Position numbers and translations under genes: made by a program. The notes beneath the pieces were generated by a model that was not told the DNA's origin, ran no database searches, and saw only the letters and a list, made by a program, of their open reading frames with translations. 5,983 nucleotides of DNA from UBA4719 sp038249115 (lineage in GTDB: Bacteria; Actinomycetota; Actinomycetes; Actinomycetales; Dermatophilaceae): the NCBI GenBank assembly GCA_038249115.1, contig JBBRWQ010000137.1:1-5983 (forward strand). Reading direction: 5' to 3'. The first letter of the stretch is position 1; every line of letters begins with the position of its first letter. Shown here one piece after another: positions 1-5,547 of the stretch.

Positions 1-391
1 CGCTGGGCTGGGGCCCCAGGCCGCGCAGGCTTGCCTTGAGTGCGGTGCCCAAAATCTTCCACTTGGCGGCGTGCCGAATCGTGATGACCTCGAATGCGCC
101 GTCGTCGGGACGCTCAATCTCGAACGGTCGGAACCGGGCGAACGCGCGCACCGTGGTGACCAGTTCCCGCAGCGAGCCCTTGCCGCCCTTCTCCAGACCC
201 AGAGCCACCACCGGACTCAGCCTCAGCCCGATGTAGGAATGGGCGTACCGCGATGTGCCGTCGACGACCTCGTTGTAGCCACCATCACCGCTGACCGAGA
301 TGACCAGCGGCCGCCCCGTGGCTGCGGCGTCACTGGCGAGATCCCGAGCATGACCGCCATGCTGGGTCGCCGCCAGCTCCTCGGCTGGTCG
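1..391 (-). pseudogene. Diacylglycerol kinase-like lipid kinase, degraded and partial (runs off left edge)
   Basis: The minus strand in one continuous frame encodes the glycine-rich nucleotide-binding motif SVSGDGGYNEVVDG (about 298-257). It is followed by RYAHSYIGL, then EKGGKGSLRELVTTVRAFA, RFRPFEI, and RPDDGAFEVITI. These blocks belong to the diacylglycerol kinase/LCB5 family (COG1597 type), soluble enzymes that phosphorylate lipid alcohols with ATP. As I remember the family, about 50 residues, including a VLPAGNANDH-like motif, should lie between VVDG and RYAHSY; here only two residues do (junction about 251-259). About 25-30 residues (a LDSLxFANI-like block) are also missing between FRPFEI and RPDDG (about 110-118). 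The N-terminal NPxSG region is absent: recognisable homology begins near 391 (RPAEELAATQHGGHARDLA), inside the methyltransferase ORF. No stop or frameshift is visible. The only upstream in-frame ATG (467-469) gives sequence unlike the family. I infer a deletion-riddled pseudogene; a compact functional variant is less likely. Confidence 0.7.
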
Positions 392-1184
392 CGTAGAAGG
401 CCACGGCCGCGGCAGCCGCAACGTTGAGCGAGTCCACTCCCCCGCCCATCGGTATGCGGACAATGGCATCGACCGCGGAGAGGGTGGCCTGGCGCAGGCC
501 GTTCCCCTCGGTACCGATGATCAGCGCGAGCTTCCGGTGGCGTTGAGCCGCCAGATCGTCAAGCGTGATGGCATCGTCACTCAGGGCAAGAGCAGCCGTC
601 GTGAACCCAGCCTCACGCACCAGGTCGATGCTCTTGGGCCACTGCGGTATGCGGGTCCACTGAACCTGGAACACCGTCCCCATCGAGACCCGGATCGACC
701 GCCGGTAGAACGGGTCGGCGCAGCTCTGGGTGATCAGGACACCATCGATCCCCAGTGCCGCGGCACTTCTGAAAGCCGCGCCCAGGTTGGAATGATCGAC
801 GATGTCCTCGAAGATCGCGATGCGAGAGGCATTCTGCAGCAACGACTCTGGGGCCGAGAGGACCGGCCGGTGCATGGACGCCAAGGCCCCACGATGCAGG
901 TGGAATCCCGTCATGGCCTGGATAACCGCGGCCTCAGCGACGTAGACCGGAACATCACTGGACTCTGCCTGCTCGACGAGGTCGGCCAGGTCCGTCAGCC
1001 ATCGCTCGCCCATCAGGAATGACCGCGGACGATGTCCCGCGCCGAGCGCCCGCCTGATGACCTTCTCGCTCTCCGCGAGATACAGACCGCGCGCAGGTTC
1101 GAGCTTCTTGCGCAGGTTGACGTCGGTCAGGGAGAAGTAGTCGCTGACCCGATCGTCGGTCGGGTCGGTGATCTCGATCGGCAT
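330..1184 (-). CDS. TrmH/SpoU-family RNA 2'-O-methyltransferase
   Basis: This 284-residue protein is predicted to transfer a methyl group from S-adenosylmethionine to a ribose 2'-OH in rRNA or tRNA. An N-terminal substrate-binding region (about 1-110, with LYLAESEKVIRRAL) precedes a SPOUT trefoil-knot domain. All three SpoU motifs are present: DHSNLGAAFR at 130-139 (N133, R139), IIGTEGNGL at 222-230 (E226), and IPMGGGVDSLNVAAAAAVAF at 244-263 (S252, N254). RRSIRVSMGTVFQV (161-174) is also typical of the subgroup. The ATG start gives MPIEITDP, which matches the start I remember for actinobacterial relatives; the ribosome binding site is weak. Family members usually end just after the ...VAFYA segment. 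Here about 19 further residues (266-284, rich in G, S and R) are read out of frame through the adjoining kinase remnant. The catalytic core is intact, so activity is likely. The gene lies 71 nt downstream of the permease gene and may be co-transcribed. The exact RNA target cannot be assigned. Confidence 0.93.
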   Translation of the reverse strand: MPIEITDPTDDRVSDYFSLTDVNLRKKLEPARGLYLAESEKVIRRALGAGHRPRSFLMGERWLTDLADLVEQAESSDVPVYVAEAAVIQAMTGFHLHRGALASMHRPVLSAPESLLQNASRIAIFEDIVDHSNLGAAFRSAAALGIDGVLITQSCADPFYRRSIRVSMGTVFQVQWTRIPQWPKSIDLVREAGFTTAALALSDDAITLDDLAAQRHRKLALIIGTEGNGLRQATLSAVDAIVRIPMGGGVDSLNVAAAAAVAFYATSRGAGGDPAWRSCSGSRQ

Positions 1185-1217
1185 ATCAGGCGGCTTTCAT
1201 CGGAAGCGGGGCAAGGC

Positions 1218-1242
1218 GGCCAGTCGATTCTCGACCGAGGCC
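1218..1242 (-). terminator. Weak imperfect hairpin between permease and methyltransferase genes
   Basis: Reading the minus strand, CGGTCGA-gaa-TCGACTG forms a 7-bp stem with one G-T pair. After a 2-nt bulge, GGC/GCC extends it. It starts 13 nt past the permease stop codon and lies in the otherwise empty 71-nt gap (1185-1255). There is no T-tract. It could attenuate transcription into the methyltransferase gene or be coincidental in GC-rich DNA. Confidence 0.3.
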
Positions 1243-1255
1243 GCGAGCGACCCGA

Positions 1256-2023
1256 TCACGGCCACACCACGATCTTGAGGATGGCCCCAACCCCGATCAC
1301 GACAATCAGCACACGCAGCACCTGGGGGGGCAACCGCCGTCCAACCCTCGCTCCGGCATAACCCCCAGCGACCGAGCCCACCGCGATCAGCGCCACCACC
1401 ATCCAGTCGATCCTGTCCCAGGCCACAACCACGAAGACCACAGCCGCCACCGCGTTCACGACGGTGACAAGAACGTTCTTCATCGCATTGACCCGCTGCA
1501 GGCCAACTGTCATAAGAACGCTCATGATGCCCACCATCAGGATCCCCTGTGCTGCCCCGAAGTAGCCGCCGTAGACCCCCGCAGCGAAGACTCCGGCCGT
1601 CAGGACCACATGTCGACCGAGGCTGTCACGGTCCGGATGACGTGCCGCCGCCCAGGTCTGGATCCGCGGTCCGAGCAGGACCAGCACGAGCGCTGCCGCG
1701 ATGAGTAGCGGGACGATCGCCTCGAAGGCCGACTCGGGCAGCGTGAGCAGAAGCACCGCCCCGGTCACCGCGCCGAGGAGCGATGCCGGCGCCAGACGAC
1801 GCAGGGTGCTGCCCTGGCCGACCAGCTCCGCGCGGTAGCCATGGACCCCCGCGAGGCCACCTGCAACGAGACCAACGGTGTTGGACATATTGGCGACCAC
1901 CGGCGGATAACCGAAGAACAGCAAGGTGGGGAAGGTGATCAGGGTGCCGGACCCGACGATGGTGTTGATGGTCCCGGCGGCCATTCCCGCCGCGAGCAGC
2001 GCAAGAACTTCATACCAGGGCAC
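1256..2023 (-). CDS. TauE/SafE (TSUP) family membrane permease
   Basis: This 255-residue, very hydrophobic protein has about eight predicted membrane segments arranged as two repeats, the usual size and form of TSUP transporters. These move small anions, typically sulfite, sulfoacetate or other organosulfur compounds, across the cytoplasmic membrane; the substrate is unknown here. The first-repeat signature GTINTIVGSGTLITFP lies at 17-32, followed by ANMSNTVGL at 44-52. The second-repeat signature GVYGGYFGAAQGILM is at 149-163, then NAMKNVL, and GGYAGARVGRRLPP near the C-terminus. A polar loop (about 119-137) joins the halves. The chosen start is GTG at 2021-2023, giving MPWYEVLALLAAG directly before the first membrane helix. 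It is preceded by TAGGGTGACCGG, which could act as an RBS or as a -10 box of a leaderless transcript. The gene begins 124 nt downstream of the paraslipin stop and is separated from it by a strong hairpin, so it probably has its own promoter. Confidence 0.93.
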   Translation of the reverse strand: MPWYEVLALLAAGMAAGTINTIVGSGTLITFPTLLFFGYPPVVANMSNTVGLVAGGLAGVHGYRAELVGQGSTLRRLAPASLLGAVTGAVLLLTLPESAFEAIVPLLIAAALVLVLLGPRIQTWAAARHPDRDSLGRHVVLTAGVFAAGVYGGYFGAAQGILMVGIMSVLMTVGLQRVNAMKNVLVTVVNAVAAVVFVVVAWDRIDWMVVALIAVGSVAGGYAGARVGRRLPPQVLRVLIVVIGVGAILKIVVWP

Positions 2024-2029
2024 CCGGTC

Positions 2030-2035
2030 ACCCTA
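2030..2035 (-). promoter_or_regulatory. Candidate -10 box (TAGGGT) or RBS before the permease gene
   Basis: On the minus strand TAGGGT is followed by six bases (GACCGG) and then the GTG start at 2023. TANNNT with 6-7 nt to an RTG start is the layout of leaderless actinobacterial promoters. The same bases read AGGGTGA, so they could instead be a Shine-Dalgarno sequence at normal spacing. No TTGACA-like -35 box is evident 16-18 nt upstream. The two readings cannot be separated by sequence alone. Confidence 0.4.
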
Positions 2036-2110
2036 GGCGACTGAGCTCGTCGCGGCAGGGATGGCCGGGTACCTCGTGGCGTGGTCGTGCAGATGCGGCC
2101 GTTGGAGCGT

Positions 2111-2139
2111 GCCGAGCCGGGGTCAGACCCCGGCTCGGC
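2111..2139 (-). terminator. Perfect 12-bp GC hairpin, terminator of the nfeD-paraslipin operon
   Basis: GCCGAGCCGGGG (2111-2122) and CCCCGGCTCGGC (2128-2139) are perfectly complementary. The loop TCAGA can add one more T-A pair, leaving a 3-nt loop. The hairpin begins 8 nt past the paraslipin stop codon on the minus strand. There is no T-tract on either side; strong stems without a U-tail are common as intrinsic terminators in high-GC actinobacteria. It insulates the operon from the permease gene. The rest of the gap (2024-2147) shows no gene. Confidence 0.75.
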
Positions 2140-2147
2140 CTCATCGC

Positions 2148-3290
2148 TCAGATCTTGTCGTCGCCCGTGGTGTGCAGCTCCGAGTCATGAAGCGCGGATG
2201 CCTGGTCCTCCAACGAGTCTGCCGCCGGCCGCCCAGACGTCGGGATCCGGCGCTGGCTCGTGGTGGCGTGCCCTTCGGCCTCTGCGGACGCGCCGGCCGC
2301 CTGACCGCGGGCTTCGGCCAACGCCTTGGCCGGATCCTCCAGGACGGTCTCCTCGAAGGCATTGGGGATCACCTCGCCGGTGTCGACCCACTTGTCCGAG
2401 GGATCCTCGGCATCCTTGCCGCCAAGAGCACTGCCGATCCCCTTCAGAGCCTCGGTCAGCTCGCTCGGGATGATCCACAGCTTGTTGGCATCGCCACGGG
2501 CGAGCTGCGGGAGCACCTGGAGGTACTGGTAGGCGAGGAGCTTCTGGTCCGGCTTCCCACGGTGGATGGCCTCGAACACCTGAGTGATGGCGCGCGACTG
2601 GCCCTGAGCCTCGAGGATCCGAGCCTGGGCAGATCCCTCAGCCCGAAGAATCTGGCTTTGCTTGTCGCCCTCTGCGGTCAGGATGGCCGACTGCTTGACG
2701 CCTTCGGCAGTGAGGATGGTGGCGCGGCGGTCACGCTCGGCGCGCATCTGCTTCTCCATCGAGTCCTGCACGGACCGTGGCGGGTCGATGGCCTTGAGCT
2801 CGACGCGGTTGACGCGAATGCCCCACTTGCCGGTGGCCTCATCGAGAACACCGCGCAGCTGGGCGTTGATCTGGTCGCGGCTGGTCAGGGTCTGCTCGAG
2901 ATCGAGGGAGCCGATGACGTTACGCAACGTGGTGACGGTCAGCTGCTCGATGCCCATGATGAAGTTGGCGATCTCGTACACCGCCGACTTGGAGTCGATG
3001 ACGGAGTAGTAGATGACCGTGTCGATGTTGACCACCAGGTTGTCCGAGGTGATCACCGGCTGAGGCGGGAACGAGACGACCTGCTCACGCAGGTCGACGC
3101 TGGCTCGCACCTTGTCGACGAACGGTACGAGGAAGTGAAGGCCACCTTCGAGGGTCCGTGAGAACTTGCCGAGTCTCTCGATGATCAATGACACCTGCTG
3201 CGGCACGATCTTCACCGTCCGGAAAATGACGATGACGGCGAAGATCACCAAAAGCAACAGGACGAACAAAGCTGCGTTTCCAGATGACAC
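2148..3290 (-). CDS. SPFH/band-7 domain protein (paraslipin, stomatin-like)
   Basis: This 380-residue protein is a membrane-anchored scaffold of the stomatin/prohibitin/flotillin/HflK-C superfamily. Such proteins oligomerise at the membrane and are thought to organise microdomains or modulate proteases and membrane fluidity. A single N-terminal helix (6-23) is followed by the SPFH domain (about 25-180), with VPQQVSLIIERLGKFSRTL at 29-47, GLHFLVPFVDKV at 50-61, VNIDTVIYYSV at 87-97, and the paraslipin-typical RVELKAIDPP at 162-171. Four tandem 11-residue units (192-202, 203-213, 214-224, 225-235; consensus ILxAEGxxQSx) then form the coiled-coil stalk. LLAYQYLQVLPQLARGDANK follows. The C-terminal ~75 residues are Ala/Glu/Ser-rich, polar and probably disordered. 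The start is GTG at 3288-3290; its RBS GGAG sits within the last codons of the nfeD gene, 3 nt from its stop, suggesting translational coupling. The length is somewhat above the family norm because of the tail. Confidence 0.95.
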   Translation of the reverse strand: MSSGNAALFVLLLLVIFAVIVIFRTVKIVPQQVSLIIERLGKFSRTLEGGLHFLVPFVDKVRASVDLREQVVSFPPQPVITSDNLVVNIDTVIYYSVIDSKSAVYEIANFIMGIEQLTVTTLRNVIGSLDLEQTLTSRDQINAQLRGVLDEATGKWGIRVNRVELKAIDPPRSVQDSMEKQMRAERDRRATILTAEGVKQSAILTAEGDKQSQILRAEGSAQARILEAQGQSRAITQVFEAIHRGKPDQKLLAYQYLQVLPQLARGDANKLWIIPSELTEALKGIGSALGGKDAEDPSDKWVDTGEVIPNAFEETVLEDPAKALAEARGQAAGASAEAEGHATTSQRRIPTSGRPAADSLEDQASALHDSELHTTGDDKI

Positions 3291-3293
3291 GGA

Positions 3294-3761
3294 CTACTCC
3301 GATTCCCGACCGTCCGCGGCGCTGCTCACGATCGCGGTGGCCCCCTCGATAGAAACTACCTGGACCTCTTGTCCGGGCAGGCATACGGCGGAGCCCGGGG
3401 CCGTGCGTGCGGACCAGGTCTCACCGCCAAGCTTGACTCGTCCGTCGTGCTCCGTGACGGTCTGCAACACCAGCGCCGTGCGACCGACCTGCGCGACCGC
3501 ACCGATGCGCCCCGCACCTTCCGGCACCAGGAAGTGGCGCTGGGCGATGGGTCGAACCGTCAGGAGCAGCGCCGTCGCCACCACCACCGCCGAGATCACC
3601 TGACCTGCGAACGGGGCGCCGGCCGCAGCCACGACAGCCCCGGCCAACGCGCCTCCCGACAGCATCAGGAAGACGAAAGTGACACTGGCCACCTCGAAAG
3701 CCCCCAGGGCCAGGGCCAGTCCGAGCCACGCCAGCCAGCTGTTGTCACTGAACCACGACAT
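3294..3761 (-). CDS. NfeD-like membrane protein with C-terminal OB fold
   Basis: This 155-residue protein is the usual partner of SPFH proteins; nfeD-like genes are classically adjacent to stomatin-like genes. The N-terminus holds three to four closely spaced hydrophobic segments (about 9-34, 36-50 and 52-75). The C-terminal cytosolic OB-fold domain (about 90-148) carries VGRTALVLQTV (92-102), GRVKLGGETWSAR (107-119, the hallmark NfeD strand motif with W116), and PGQEVQVVSIEGATAIV. I chose the ATG at 3759-3761, preceded by GGAAGGGAACGGT, a strong RBS at good spacing, over an upstream in-frame TTG at 3782 that would add seven residues. The paraslipin gene follows after 3 nt, so the two are almost certainly one operon. 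The 81-nt upstream gap (3762-3842) separates it from the ABC gene. It is the short NfeD type, without a ClpP-like protease domain, which suits a membrane partner rather than a protease. Confidence 0.93.
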   Translation of the reverse strand: MSWFSDNSWLAWLGLALALGAFEVASVTFVFLMLSGGALAGAVVAAAGAPFAGQVISAVVVATALLLTVRPIAQRHFLVPEGAGRIGAVAQVGRTALVLQTVTEHDGRVKLGGETWSARTAPGSAVCLPGQEVQVVSIEGATAIVSSAADGRESE

Positions 3762-3842
3762 ACCGTTCCCTTCCGTACTCAATGATCAATACCGTAGTCG
3801 TCATTGGGCTGTACTTTCCGGTATTTCGACCTGGTGGCCTTG
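3762..3842 (-). promoter_or_regulatory. Probable promoter region of the nfeD-paraslipin operon
   Basis: This 81-nt gap is visibly more AT-rich than its surroundings. On the minus strand it contains TACGGT (3791-3796), a TANNNT match to an actinobacterial -10 box, about 30 nt upstream of the nfeD start, followed by TATTGATCATT. No clear -35 box is visible at 16-18 nt. No terminator hairpin follows the ABC gene stop, so read-through from that gene is also possible. Confidence 0.35.
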
Positions 3843-4658
3843 TTATGGGGGCGTGCTGCCGGGCGGGACAACCTGCGATGCGGCCCGTGCCGACCACCGC
3901 TCACCATGACGCTCAAGCACCAGGGGCATGCCGAACGTCCGCGAAAGATTCTCGGCGGTCAACGTGATCTCAACTGGCCCTGCCGCAACGATGCGGCCCT
4001 CTCGCATCAACAGCACGTCGGTGAACGAAGGCGGGATCTCTTCCACGTGATGGGTGACCAGGATCAGCGCGGGGGCCTCGATATCGGCGGCCAGTGCAGC
4101 CAGGCGCGCCACCAGGTCCTCCCGACCGCCAAGGTCGAGGCCGGCGGCCGGCTCGTCGAGCAGCATCAGCTCGGGGTCGGCCATCAGCGCCCGTGCTATC
4201 TGAACTCGCTTCCGCTCCCCCTCGCTGAGGGTGCCGAAGGTTCGGCCGCTCAAGTGAGCAACGCCCAGCGCGTCGAGCAGAGAGGCGGCACGGGCGTGGT
4301 CGAGCTCGTCGTAGCGCTCGCGCCAGCGCCCCACGATGCCGTAGGACGCGGTGACGACGACGTCCTTGACCAGTTCGCCGCCGGGGAGTCGCTCGGCCAT
4401 CGCCGCGCTGGAAAGGCCGATTCGAGGCCGAAGCTCAAAGACGTCGACAGCGCCCAGCACCTCTCCGAGAACCCCTGCGACCCCTCTCGTGGGGTGAATC
4501 CGACCGGCCGCCAGCTGCAGGAGCGTGGTCTTGCCGGCCCCGTTAGGCCCGAGCACGACCCACCGCTGGCCTTCCTCGACCTCCCATGTGATGTCGTCGA
4601 GCAACGTGGTGTTGCCACGGACCACACTGACGCCGGCGAATTCGAGGACGTCGCTCAT
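3843..4658 (-). CDS. ABC-type ATP-binding protein (COG1119/ModF-like)
   Basis: This 271-residue single-domain nucleotide-binding protein powers a transport or mechanochemical process by ATP hydrolysis. Walker A is GPNGAGKT at 37-44, the signature is LSEGE (144-148, in place of LSGGQ), Walker B is LMLLDEP at 164-170 with catalytic E169, the D-loop is AGLD (172-175), and the switch histidine is H203 in LVTHHVEEIPP. Around the Q-loop the glutamine is replaced (IGLSSAA, 80-86). The TASYGIVGRW segment and the HHVEEIPPSF stretch resemble the ModF/COG1119 branch. The ATG at 4656-4658 is preferred over an in-frame GTG 30 nt upstream because MSDVLEFAGVSV matches a normal NBD start. No permease or binding-protein gene is adjacent, so it is an orphan ATPase with unknown substrate. 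The first gene upstream is divergent, hence this gene must have its own promoter. Confidence 0.92.
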   Translation of the reverse strand: MSDVLEFAGVSVVRGNTTLLDDITWEVEEGQRWVVLGPNGAGKTTLLQLAAGRIHPTRGVAGVLGEVLGAVDVFELRPRIGLSSAAMAERLPGGELVKDVVVTASYGIVGRWRERYDELDHARAASLLDALGVAHLSGRTFGTLSEGERKRVQIARALMADPELMLLDEPAAGLDLGGREDLVARLAALAADIEAPALILVTHHVEEIPPSFTDVLLMREGRIVAAGPVEITLTAENLSRTFGMPLVLERHGERWSARAASQVVPPGSTPP

Positions 4659-4666
4659 ATTGCCTG

Positions 4667-4672
4667 ACCCTA
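4667..4672 (-). promoter_or_regulatory. Candidate -10 box (TAGGGT) for the ABC ATPase gene
   Basis: On the minus strand TAGGGT is followed by eight bases (CAGGCAAT) and the ATG at 4658. This would place transcription initiation at or within a few bases of the start codon. No strong Shine-Dalgarno is present at ideal spacing. A TTGACC hexamer lies upstream (4693-4698), but its 20-nt spacer is longer than canonical, so this is only a candidate. Confidence 0.35.
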
Positions 4673-4694
4673 GGCCACTTCCCAGCACAGCAGG

Positions 4695-4730
4695 TCAACA
4701 CCTCCGTCGCTGCCACCTACAGTTGAGCGG
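4695..4730 (+). promoter_or_regulatory. Candidate leaderless promoter, TCAACA-17-TACAGT
   Basis: TCAACA (4695-4700; four of six matches to TTGACA) and TACAGT (4718-4723, TANNNT) are separated by exactly 17 nt. Six bases then lead to the GTG at 4730, so the predicted transcription start coincides with the start codon. No AGGAGG-like sequence precedes the GTG. The -35 box overlaps a minus-strand TTGACC (4693-4698) that could belong to the divergent ABC gene. Confidence 0.55.
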
Positions 4731-5503
4731 TGTCCGTGCTCCCCGTGTCGGTTCGACTCGCGCTGTGGGCGACCGCCGCGTATGCCGGGCAGCTGCGGGT
4801 CGAGGACGTGGTGGACCGGGCCCACCCCGACATCGACCATGTGAAGGGCGACGTCGACCGCCTGTCGCTCTGGCGAGATCTGGGTGAGCGCGCCGTCCTC
4901 GTGGCACTCCCTCGCCCCGGCAACCTCGCCGGTATGCCGCGTGGTTCCCCCGAGTTCATCGCCGCCGCCACGGATGCGGGCGAGTGCGCCTATGTGCCCA
5001 GCATCGGCGCAGCGCTGGTGCCGACCGTTGAGCGCTTCGGCCCTGCCGGCGACCAGGGCACCCAGGTCACCTGGACGGCATACGACTGCGACCCCGTTCC
5101 GGCGCACATCCTGGAAGCGCTATCCCTGAACGAGATCGAGCTGCGACTGCGACAGGACCTGCTTGCGGCGACCGACCGCATCGATGCACTGGACACCAAG
5201 CCGTGGACCGCGACGTTGCGCTCGCTGGCAGACGACCTCCCCGCGAGAGTCTGGGGCCTGCCTTCCGGGCTGCCTCGCCGCGCCCAACGTGTCATGGGGA
5301 CTTGCGCCCAGATCGGTGTCGCCACAGATCTCGGCCTCACCATCCACGCCGAGTCACAGGTGCTGACGAGCCACCTGACCCAGCAACGCCGTCAGCTCCT
5401 GAACGACCTCTCCGCCATCGCCGACACGGCCATGGCGGCCGCCGCGAGCGTCGCCGCCTTGTCGATCGCCGGCCTACGCCCCGGCCACACCGACCACTCC
5501 TAG
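4730..5503 (+). CDS. Conserved actinobacterial hypothetical protein
   Basis: This 257-residue protein has no domain I can name. It looks soluble: no signal peptide or membrane segment is evident. The N-terminal half begins SVLPVSVRLALWATAAYAG and contains VLVALPRPGNLAGMPRG (about 57-73) and EFIAAATDAGECAYVP. A central part holds VTWTAYDCDPVPAH. The C-terminal half is helical and Ala/Leu-rich, with ELRLRQDLLAATDRIDALD, LPSGLPRRAQRVMGTCAQI, and an alanine-rich stretch near 233-247. The pattern recalls a widespread actinobacterial family of uncharacterised proteins of similar length, recognised from memory. Coding is well supported by GC3 bias and a clean frame. The GTG at 4730 was chosen because it follows a good -10 box at leaderless spacing; a second GTG (4736) two codons later is an alternative. 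It is divergent from the ABC ATPase and convergent with the YcxB-like gene. Function is unknown. Confidence 0.85.
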   Translation: MSVLPVSVRLALWATAAYAGQLRVEDVVDRAHPDIDHVKGDVDRLSLWRDLGERAVLVALPRPGNLAGMPRGSPEFIAAATDAGECAYVPSIGAALVPTVERFGPAGDQGTQVTWTAYDCDPVPAHILEALSLNEIELRLRQDLLAATDRIDALDTKPWTATLRSLADDLPARVWGLPSGLPRRAQRVMGTCAQIGVATDLGLTIHAESQVLTSHLTQQRRQLLNDLSAIADTAMAAAASVAALSIAGLRPGHTDHS

Positions 5504-5525
5504 AGCGAACGTATCGTCCACTCGC

Positions 5526-5547
5526 CCACGCTCAACGTATTGCGTGG
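5526..5547. terminator. Small hairpin between convergent genes
   Basis: CCACGC (5526-5531) and GCGTGG (5542-5547) form a 6-bp stem with a 10-nt loop that includes the stop codon of the YcxB-like gene. It lies in the 28-nt gap after the plus-strand gene. There is no T-tract and the loop is large, so this is a weak candidate for a shared terminator. Confidence 0.25.

Noticed and set aside
537..1022. 161-codon plus-strand open frame
   Set aside because: It is antisense to the methyltransferase, which has all three SpoU motifs. The composition is shadow-like.
1186..1200. Four-codon mini-ORF (ATG AAA GCC GCC TGA) just before the methyltransferase start
   Set aside because: It is too short to distinguish from chance, there is no attenuator structure around it, and the encoded residues carry no regulatory logic.
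2061..3161. 366-codon plus-strand open frame
   Set aside because: It lies antisense to the SPFH gene, and its residues (many D/G/L/R) are the usual mirror of a GC-rich gene. The minus-strand protein has clear family motifs.
3762..3782. Seven-residue N-terminal extension of the NfeD protein from a TTG
   Set aside because: The internal ATG at 3761 has a strong GGAAGGG ribosome binding site at correct spacing, and the extension is not needed for the membrane segment.
3804..4667. 287-codon plus-strand open frame
   Set aside because: It is antisense to the ABC ATPase, whose Walker A, signature and Walker B motifs settle the true strand. No family is recognisable in the plus-strand translation.
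4659..4688. Ten-residue N-terminal extension of the ABC ATPase from a GTG
   Set aside because: The extension is glycine/serine-rich and non-native in appearance. It would also cover the candidate promoter; MSDVLEF is a normal NBD start.
5512..5540. Repeated AACGTAT between the convergent genes
   Set aside because: It is a 7-bp direct repeat only, without flanking symmetry or mobile-element features; chance is sufficient.
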